Shown here in pieces: positions 1-4,622 of a stretch of 22,674 nucleotides of DNA; within the stretch, counting starts at the first letter, position 1; each line of letters begins with the position of its first letter. A program made the translations under genes and the position numbers. This DNA comes from Baffinella frigidus. Its lineage: Eukaryota > Cryptophyceae > Cryptomonadales > Baffinellaceae. The stretch is from NCBI GenBank assembly GCA_026770585.1, contig MU646719.1, forward strand, positions 363,602-386,275, read 5' to 3'. The notes under the pieces are model-generated. The model was not told the origin of the DNA. It worked only from the letters and a program-made list of their open reading frames with translations, and did not search any database.

Positions 1-110
1 TAGGGTTTAGGGTTTAGGGTTTTGGGTTTAGGGTTTAGGGTTCAGGGTTTTGGGTTTTGGGTTTTGGGTTTAGGGTTTAGGGTTTAGGGTTTAGGGTTTA
101 GGCCCGAGAC
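1..110 (-). repeat. Intron 14 (partial), TTTAGGG/TTTTGGG repeat
   Basis: The donor GTCTCG follows N-Q of exon N, and the intron runs out of the window as CCCTAAA-type repeats. In the paralogue the coding sequence continues without interruption (K-N-Q-I-R-I-T-M) near 14283. This is an interstitial repeat, not a chromosome end: the coding sequence of the gene must continue beyond it. Confidence 0.75.
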
Positions 111-188
111 CTGGTTGCCGCGCGACGCGATCGGCGACGTCTGCCCCACCGCCGTTGTCGTGAAGTCGCGGAACAGGATCCACATCAC
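111..188 (-). CDS. Giant modular protein, exon N (78 nt, last exon in window)
   Basis: The exon has 26 codons, V-M-W-I-L-F-R-D-F-T-T-T-A-V-G-Q-T-S-P-I ... G-N-Q, between acceptor CCCAG (191-189) and donor GTCTCG (110). Nineteen of the 26 residues match VLRVLFREFTTTAVGQTTPI ... K-N-Q in the intronless paralogue at about 14365-14283. The gene must continue beyond position 1, because the module is unfinished and no stop codon is reached. Confidence 0.83.
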
Positions 189-250
189 CTGGGTCAAGGG
201 TACAGGGTTGAGGGTTGAGGGTACAGGGCACAGGGTACAGGGTACAGGGT

Positions 251-310
<60 letters not shown>

Positions 311-327
311 GGTGAAGGGTGAAGGGT

Positions 328-365
<38 letters not shown>

Positions 366-392
366 TGGTGTCCGACACCAGCGTGGGATTAC
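189..392 (-). repeat. Intron 13, (GGGTTGA)n minisatellite (204 nt)
   Basis: GT-AG intron: donor GTAATC, acceptor TTGACCCAG. GGGTTGA tandem runs lie at about 246-312 and 326-365, with GGGTACA units near the acceptor. A 15-base palindrome-like element (7-base arms, 366-380) lies near the donor. Absent at the paralogous site about 14366/14365. Confidence 0.84.
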
Positions 393-458
393 CTCGGAGC
401 CTCCCGGGATGTCTTCGATGACGGAGAGGTAGTCCTTGGTGATGGGCGTGATCGGGAT
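393..458 (-). CDS. Giant modular protein, exon M (66 nt)
   Basis: The exon has 22 codons, I-P-I-T-P-I-T-K-D-Y-L-S-V-I-E-D-I-P-G-G-S-E, between acceptor AAACAG (461-459) and donor GTAATC (392). It matches VPRAPVTKDYETVINSIPG then A-A-E of the paralogue at about 14431-14366. Phase 0. Confidence 0.84.
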
Positions 459-676
459 CTGTTTCAGGGTTTGGGATTTGGGGTTTAGGGTTTAGGATTT
501 GGGGTGTAGGGTTTTGATCAAAGGTTTAGGGTTTAGGGTTTAGGGTTTAGGGTTTAGGGCGTAGGGTTTAGGGTTCATGGTTTAGGGTTCATGGTTTAGG
601 GTTTAGGGTTTAGGGTTTAGGGTTTAGGGTTTAGGGTTTAGGGTTTAGGGTTTAGGGTTTAGGATTCAGGGTGTAC
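459..676 (-). repeat. Intron 12, nearly pure TTTAGGG repeat (218 nt)
   Basis: GT-AG intron: donor GTACAC, acceptor GAAACAG. It contains about ten consecutive perfect TTTAGGG units at 594-663. Absent between L-P and V-P-R in the paralogue (about 14432/14431). Confidence 0.84.
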
Positions 677-745
677 GGGTAGCTCGGCGTCAGACGCCTC
701 GATCTGCACGTCCGGCGAGAGCTGGCCCTCCGTGGGGTTCATAAC
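677..745 (-). CDS. Giant modular protein, exon L (69 nt)
   Basis: The exon has 23 codons, VMNPTEGQLSPDVQIEASD then A-E-L-P, between acceptor AAACAG (748-746) and donor GTACAC (676). It matches VLNPDDAGGQSSPDVQIEV then Y-D-R-D-L-P of the paralogue at about 14501-14432. Phase 0. Confidence 0.85.
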
Positions 746-946
746 CTGTTTCATAGTTTAGAGTTTAGGGTTTAGGGTTTAGGGTTTAGGGTTTAAGGTT
801 TAAGGTTTGGGGTTTGTTTAGGGTATAGGGTTTAGGGTTTAGGGTTTAGGGTTTATGTTTAGGTTTAGGGTTAATGACCGCGTTGAGGTTTAGAGTTAAT
901 GTTTAGGTTTAGGGTTAATGACTCTTTCGGGTTTAGGGTTGATCAC
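746..946 (-). repeat. Intron 11, TTTAGGG repeat with duplicated junction-like patches (201 nt)
   Basis: GT-AG intron: donor GTGATCAACCC, acceptor AAACAG. The downstream exon starts GTTATGAACCC (9 of 11 identical). Junction-like copies occur inside the intron at about 868-882 and 914-921. Absent at paralogous site 14502/14501. Confidence 0.85.
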
Positions 947-1043
947 CGCGAAGGCGAAGATGTACGTCTGGCCTGCTTCGACGGTCTTGTTGCCGCACAC
1001 GATCAGCACCAGCGCCTTCGAGGCGTCCCGCCACGTCGCGTAC
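947..1043 (-). CDS. Giant modular protein, exon K (97 nt)
   Basis: One base completes the glycine codon of exon J. Then 32 codons, YATWRDASKALVLIVCGNKT ... Y-I-F-A-F-A, run to donor GTGATC (946). The paralogue at about 14598-14502 reads YGTWRDAAKDLVLVLCPDST ... Y-S-F-S-F-T uninterrupted. The acceptor is AACAAG (1046-1044). Confidence 0.86.
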
Positions 1044-1260
1044 CTTGTTTCGGGTTTCGGCTTCAGGCTTCAGGTTTTAGGCTTTAGGGTTTCGGGTTTC
1101 GGGTTTCGGGTTCGAGGTTTGAGGTTTGGGGTCTGAGGTCTGAGGGTTTGGGTTTAGGGTTTGGGGGTTTGAATTTGAGTTTTATAGTTGATGGTTTATG
1201 GTTTAGGGTTCAGGGTTCAGGGTGTAGGGTGTAGGGTGTAGGGTTTCGGGTGTTGCGTAC
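1044..1260 (-). repeat. Intron 10, TTTCGGG/TGTAGGG repeat (217 nt)
   Basis: GT-AG intron: donor GTACGCAAC, acceptor AACAAG, phase 2. The downstream exon starts GTACGCGAC, an 8 of 9 base direct repeat across the intron. Absent at paralogous site 14599/14598. Confidence 0.85.
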
Positions 1261-1346
1261 CCCTTCTCTGCGTTCTCCGTGCACCACAAGAACTGCCCCT
1301 CGTTGCCATTGTCCGTCCCGATCAGCGCCACCTTGTTGCCCACGAC
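1261..1346 (-). CDS. Giant modular protein, exon J (86 nt)
   Basis: The exon has 28 codons plus two bases, V-V-G-N-K-V-A-L-I-G ... F-L-W-C-T-E-N-A-E-K, between acceptor CCTCAG (1349-1347) and donor GTACGC (1260). It matches IVSGSKLLLFAGGG ... GLFCSEAGEKG of the paralogue at about 14693-14599, including the LFC-position cysteine. It ends in phase 2. Confidence 0.85.
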
Positions 1347-1653
1347 CTGAGGGTTACGGGTGAAGGGTTTAGGGTTTAGGGTTATAAGGGTAAAGGGTTA
1401 AGGGTTAAGGGTTACGGGTAAAGGATTAAGGGTTTGGGGTTTAAGGTTTGAGGGTTAAGGGTTTAGTTTTCAGGGTTATAAGAGTCAAAGGTTAAGGGTT
1501 AAGGGTTAAGGGTTAAGGGTTAAGGGATAAGGGTTAAGGGTTAAGGGTTTGGGGTTTGGGGCTGAGGGTTTAGGGTGCCTCCGAGGATTAAGGGTCCAGG
1601 GTTTAGGGTTTAGGGTTAAGGGTAACCGGTTAAGGGTTAAGGGTTTAGGGTAC
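1347..1653 (-). repeat. Intron 9, TTAAGGG repeat (307 nt, longest)
   Basis: GT-AG intron: donor GTACCC, acceptor CCTCAG. Dominated by GGGTTAA units (about 1385-1545). A non-repeat patch at about 1576-1589 resembles the exon I/intron 9 junction, as if an array segment carrying that junction had been duplicated. There is no other gene or RNA signal in this stretch. Confidence 0.84.
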
Positions 1654-1746
1654 CTCCGCGCCGAGGAGCCCTGAGACGGTGACGCTCGAGGCGTACTGCG
1701 CGGAGAGCGCGAACGCTGACTGCAGCGTGATCGTCAGCATGTTCTC
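1654..1746 (-). CDS. Giant modular protein, exon I (93 nt)
   Basis: The exon has 31 codons, E-N-M-L-T-I-T-L-Q-S-A-F-A-L ... V-T-V-S-G-L-L-G-A-E, between acceptor ACGCAG (1749-1747) and donor GTACCC (1653). It matches LNTLTVTLQSAFDISDAY ... TIIGLEGAI in the paralogue at about 14787-14694. Phase 0. Confidence 0.85.
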
Positions 1747-1946
1747 CTGCGTCAGGGTTGAGAGTTTAGTGTTTTATGGTTTATTATTTATTATTTATTG
1801 TTTAGTGTTGAGGGTTTAGTGTTAGAGGTTTGGGGGTTAGGGTTTATGGTTTATGGTTTATGGTTTATGGTTTATGGTTTATGGTCTATGGTTTAGGGGT
1901 TAGGGTTTGGGGTTTTAAGGTTTCGGTTTTAGGCTTTAGGGGTTAC
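1747..1946 (-). repeat. Intron 8, TTTATGG/TTTATTA repeat (200 nt)
   Basis: GT-AG intron: donor GTAACC, acceptor ACGCAG. A tandem GGTTTAT run lies at about 1851-1887 and a TTATTTA-rich stretch at 1780-1801, which gives AATAAA hexamers on the transcript strand. Confidence 0.84.
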
Positions 1947-2015
1947 CTGGTCAGAGAAGGGCGAGGACTGTCCGATCTTCTTCGCAGAGAGTTCTGGGAC
2001 CACGATCTTCATCAC
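1947..2015 (-). CDS. Giant modular protein, exon H (69 nt)
   Basis: The exon has 23 codons, VMKIVVPELSAKKIGQSSPF then S-D-Q, between acceptor ACCAG (2018-2016) and donor GTAACC (1946). It carries the module-boundary motif (VVPEL...GQSSPFS). The paralogue at about 14850-14788 reads VMRVVVPELTTKVVGQSSPF then S-G-Q without an intron. Phase 0. Confidence 0.86.
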
Positions 2016-2185
2016 CTGGTTGAGGGTTTAGAGGTTAGGGTTTAGGGCTTAGGGTTTAGGGTTTAGGGTTTAGGGTTTGGTGTTTAGGGTTTAGGGTGTG
2101 GTGCTGGGAGTTGAGGGCTTAGGGTTTAGGGTTTAGGGTTTAGGGTTTAGGGTTTAGGGTTTAGGGTTTAGGGTTTGGGGCTTAC
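2016..2185 (-). repeat. Intron 7, TTTAGGG repeat (170 nt)
   Basis: GT-AG intron: donor GTAAGC, acceptor CAACCAG. It contains a nearly perfect GGGTTTA run at about 2118-2176. Absent at the paralogous D/V site (about 14851/14850). Confidence 0.84.
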
Positions 2186-2230
2186 GTCCGTCACGGCGCC
2201 GACGCCGTGCACCGGCGCGCCAGAATACGC
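2186..2230 (-). CDS. Giant modular protein, exon G (45-nt small exon)
   Basis: This is the smallest exon, 15 codons reading AYSGAPVHGVGAVTD, between acceptor CACCAG (2233-2231) and donor GTAAGC (2185). It matches AYAGELVHGVGGVTD in the intronless paralogue at about 14895-14851, with 12 of 15 residues identical. Phase 0 at both ends. The protein match at both edges defines the boundaries. Confidence 0.84.
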
Positions 2231-2387
2231 CTGGTGGAGGGTTTGGGGTGTAGGGTTTAGGGTGCAGGGTGCAGGGTTCAGGGTTTCGTGTTCAGGTTTT
2301 AGGGTTTAGGGTCTACGGTTCATGGCTCAGGGTTTTGGGTGTAGGGTTAGCCATTCAGGATCTTAACCCTGGAGCCTAATGGGGTAC
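2231..2387 (-). repeat. Intron 6, telomere-like repeat plus a unique hairpin-like patch (157 nt)
   Basis: GT-AG intron: donor GTACCC, acceptor CACCAG. It holds degenerate GGGTTTA and GGGTGCA units, plus a non-repeat stretch next to the donor (about 2350-2384) with an imperfect inverted repeat, ccattcagg (2351-2359) and cctaatgg (2375-2382). Confidence 0.83.
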
Positions 2388-2465
2388 CGGCTTGGTCATC
2401 GGCGTGCCGGCGACGGCGACCGCGCCCAACGCCGAGATCGTCACGCTCGGCGACGCTTGGCTCAC
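2388..2465 (-). CDS. Giant modular protein, exon F (78 nt)
   Basis: The exon has 26 codons, V-S-Q-A-S-P-S-V-T-I-S-A ... P-M-T-K-P, between acceptor ACCAG (2468-2466) and donor GTACCC (2387). It aligns with VSQESPFVTISAAG ... AMSKP in the intronless paralogue at about 14969-14898. Phase 0 on both sides. Confidence 0.85.
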
Positions 2466-2600
2466 CTGGTTTAGGGTTTAGGGTTGAGGGTGTAGGGTTA
2501 AGGGTTTAGGGTTTAGGGTTTAGGGTTTAGGGTTTAGGGTTTAGGGTGTAGGGTGTAGGGTGTAGGGTTTCGGGTTCAGGGTTGGGGGATGGCGGCTTAC
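2466..2600 (-). repeat. Intron 5, TTTAGGG/TGTAGGG repeat (135 nt)
   Basis: GT-AG intron: donor GTAAGCC, acceptor AAACCAG. The downstream exon begins GTGAGCC, matching 6 of 7 donor bases. Absent at paralogous site 14970/14969. Confidence 0.84.
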
Positions 2601-2722
2601 CGTGGGGTTCGTGACTGAGAAGGAGACGGTGAACGCGGCGTTACTGGTCACTTTGCTCCCGGGGCACATGAACATCTTGAGGCTGAACTGCGTCGCGTCC
2701 CAGCTGCCGAACCCCGCGCCAC
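2601..2722 (-). CDS. Giant modular protein, exon E (122 nt)
   Basis: The acceptor is CGCAG at 2725-2723 and the donor GTAAGC at 2600. Two bases complete a glycine codon begun in exon D (phase 1). Forty codons follow, with G-F-G-S-W-D, M-F-M-C-P-G-S-K and V-S-F-S-V-T-N-P-T. They align with the uninterrupted paralogue at about 15090-14970 (HGTWDASLFSVKLYVCPGSQ ... FNVTNPS). Conservation of W-D, of the LC-position cysteine and of T-N-P supports coding function. Confidence 0.85.
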
Positions 2723-2961
2723 CTGCGAGGGTTGGTGGTGTGGGGTTCAGGGGTTAGGGGTTAGGGTTTAGGGATTTATGGTTTGGGGTTCGGGGTTTGG
2801 GGTGTAGGGTGTAGGGTTTAGGGCGTAGGGTTTGGGGTGTAGGGGTCAGGGTGTAGGGTGTAGGGTGTAGGGTGTAGGGTGTAGGGTGTAGGGTGTAGGG
2901 TGTAGGGTGTAGGGTTTAGGGTTTAGAGTTTAGGGTTTAGGGTTTAGGGTTTAGGGTGTAC
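2723..2961 (-). repeat. Intron 4, (GGGTGTA)n minisatellite (239 nt)
   Basis: GT-AG intron: donor GTACAC, acceptor CGCAG, phase 1. Dominated by tandem GGGTGTA units (run at about 2846-2918), with TTTAGGG near the donor. Absent in the paralogue (about 15095). Confidence 0.84.
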
Positions 2962-4180
2962 CAGACCCCGCCGCGTCGCTGCAGAACAGCGGCGCAACGC
3001 CGGCACTGCGGCGCGACCCCTCGACGGCACGCACCTCCAGCGGCACAATCGTGGATGACGTCGCGGCCGACGTGAGGCAGCAGATGAGGATGTAGGAGCC
3101 GGCGGGGGACGCGGCGAGGTCGACGTTGCTCATGATGGTGGACGTGATGGTGTTGGCCACCCCGCCGTGCAGCGTGCTCTGCGCGATGTCCCGCGTCACG
3201 AAGTCCGGCATGATGACAAACAGCGGATCCGCGCCACGCTCCACCCCCAGCACAGCCGTTCCCGGCTTCAACACCTCGCGTGAAGGGAACGCCGCCGTCC
3301 CCCCCGCACCCACCCCCATGTCCGGCGACTCTTGCGGATTGGACGGGTTGGTGAAGGTCCAGGACATTTGGTACGTCTCCAACGCCATCATCGTCCGGCC
3401 GGTGCAGAGCTTGAGGGAGACCTTTCCGGCGGACGGGTCCCAGAGTCCAGTGCTGCGAGTATGGGGTTCGAGCGCGGACTGGCAGAACAGCTGGTAAGGG
3501 AGCAGCGAAAACGCGCCGCCCACCTCCTGCGAAACGGTGACCAACACCTCGCGCGCGTCACTCGCCCCGGAGACCGAGATGCCGCTGAGGGTGAGGACCG
3601 AGGTTTCGCTCTGGCGGAGGTCCACGTTTGTCTGGAGCAGGAGCGTGAGCGTGTTGGACACCGCGGTGAGCGGTGAGCTCTGCGACATGAGCCGCGTCGT
3701 GAAGTTCGGGACCACAACGCGGAGCGGGTTCCGGCCGTTGGGGACCCCGAGGAGTGACTCGCCCGGCTGGTCCATGCGGACAGGCAAGATCGTGAAATCG
3801 CCGCCGACGATGCTGACCGTGACGTTGCGCGTGTCCTGGTCGGTGAACGGGTTGGTGACGAAGAACTCGATGGAGACCACGCCTCCCTGCTTGATCGACT
3901 CGCCCGCGCAGAGGGAGATGCTCCAAGACGCTACGCCCTTGACCTCCGAGCACAGCAATCGCGTGCTCCCAGTGCCGTAGAAGCTGCTCGCGCCAAGCCC
4001 GTTCAAAAAGATGTCCGCAGACGCGTTGCCGAACGTCGCCCCAGTCAGGCCCGACACCGACAACGACAGCGAGGGCCGCAGCAGAAGGTTCAAGGCCAGT
4101 GTGACGGAGATCTTGTTGAGCACGCCTGCGACGGGCGAGCTCTGCGCGATCTTCTTCGTCGTCAGCAGCGGCACCACCAC
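2962..4180 (-). CDS. Giant modular protein, exon D (about 406 codons)
   Basis: The exon is 1,219 nt. It begins V-V-V-P-L-L-T-T-K-K after an AAG acceptor (4182-4181) and ends in phase 1 at ...GSG before the donor GTACAC (2961-2960). It contains three module boundaries, KKIAQSSPV near 4150, RLMSQSSPL near 3685 and RDIAQSTLH near 3185, with the LFC/LC cysteine pairs between them and an ILICCL double-cysteine module. It is colinear with paralogous coding DNA at about 16458-15095 (which there includes intron 1). It reads straight through the site 4106/4105 (I-S/V-T-L-A) where the paralogue carries intron 1, so this exon is an empty-site control. Unlike the paralogue, it lacks introns until 2962. 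Confidence 0.88.
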
Positions 4181-4326
4181 CTTGAGGGTTTGGGGTTTGG
4201 GGTTTGGGGTTTGGGGTTTGGGGTTTGGGGTTTGGGGTTTGGGGTTTGGGGTTTGGGGTTTGGGGTTTGGGGTTTAGGATTTTGGGTTTTGGGTTTAGGG
4301 TTTTGGGTTTAGGGTTTAGGGTTTAC
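4181..4326 (-). repeat. Intron 3, (GGGTTTG)n minisatellite (146 nt)
   Basis: GT-AG intron: donor GTAAAC, acceptor CTCAAG. About a dozen near-perfect tandem GGGTTTG units span 4186-4273, flanked by TTTAGGG and TTTTGGG units at the donor side. Absent at the paralogous AAG/GTG site 16459/16458. Confidence 0.85.
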
Positions 4327-4497
4327 CCGGAGCGGCGACGCGCCGCCGTCGATGCCCAGGAGGGCCACCGTGCTCTTCACAAGATCGATGGCCCCAATGT
4401 TGACGACCACGCCAGACGCCTCGATTGACACGCGCGGCGAGTCTTGGTCGAAGGGTGGGTTGGTTATGAAGAACGCGATTGCGTACTGGACACCAAC
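4327..4497 (-). CDS. Giant modular protein, exon C (57 codons)
   Basis: The exon runs from acceptor CCCAG (AG at 4499-4498) to donor GTAAAC (4326-4325), 171 nt, phase 0 at both ends. It encodes VGVQYAIAFFITNPPFDQD... through LLGIDGGASPLR. This aligns without gaps at both ends to the uninterrupted paralogue at about 16659-16459 (VGVPYGIAFLVTNP ... LLGIDGGASPLK). It supplies the T-N-P and G-x-x-P-L strands of one module. Splicing joins M-L at the end of exon B to V-G-V, and R at its end to V-V-V-P of exon D, as in the paralogue. Confidence 0.87.
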
Positions 4498-4622
4498 CTG
4501 GGTCGGGGTTTAGGGTTTATTGTTTATGGTTTATTTTTTATTTTTTATTTTTTATTGTTAATGGTTTATGGTTGTTTTGTGTTTTGTGTTAAGGGTTTAG
4601 GGTGCAGGGTTTAGGTTTGAAC
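4498..4622 (-). repeat. Intron 2, AT-rich telomere-like repeat (125 nt)
   Basis: GT-AG intron: donor GTTCAA, acceptor CCCAG. The plus strand is TTTATGG and TTTATTT-like units, with TTTAGGG only at the edges. The transcript strand contains several AATAAA hexamers. Absent at the paralogous site 16660/16659. Confidence 0.83.

Noticed and set aside
1-110. Chromosome end (telomere) at the start of the window
   Set aside because: The repeats are degenerate, interleaved with conserved exons, and recur at 4181-4622 and 16191-16383. Exon N ends in a donor at 110, so the gene continues outward.
91-378. Minus-strand 95-codon frame rich in N-P-Q-P-S-T-L
   Set aside because: It translates the CCCTCAA repeats of intron 13. 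The conserved exon N peptide lies in another frame with proper splice sites.
111-2722. Pseudogene fragments scattered in repeat DNA
   Set aside because: The ten fragments are in order, keep key residues, contain no stop codon, and all have GT-AG borders whose phases restore the paralogous reading frame exactly. Loss of function by other means cannot be excluded without RNA data.
2846-2918. CRISPR array or bacterial repeat
   Set aside because: The units are 7-bp heptamers without spacers, in a eukaryotic intron.
2951-4180. A separate 409-residue gene
   Set aside because: Both ends of the frame lie inside repeat introns. The module is continued exactly by exon C upstream and exon E downstream, so it is an internal exon.
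4011-4428. Plus-strand reading frames translating to G-F-G-V-W-G-L repeats, and similar ones near 899-1136 and 1830-2045
   Set aside because: They are translations of GGGTTTG-type heptamers, which avoid stops by composition. They run into antisense exon sequence and have no homology or start context.
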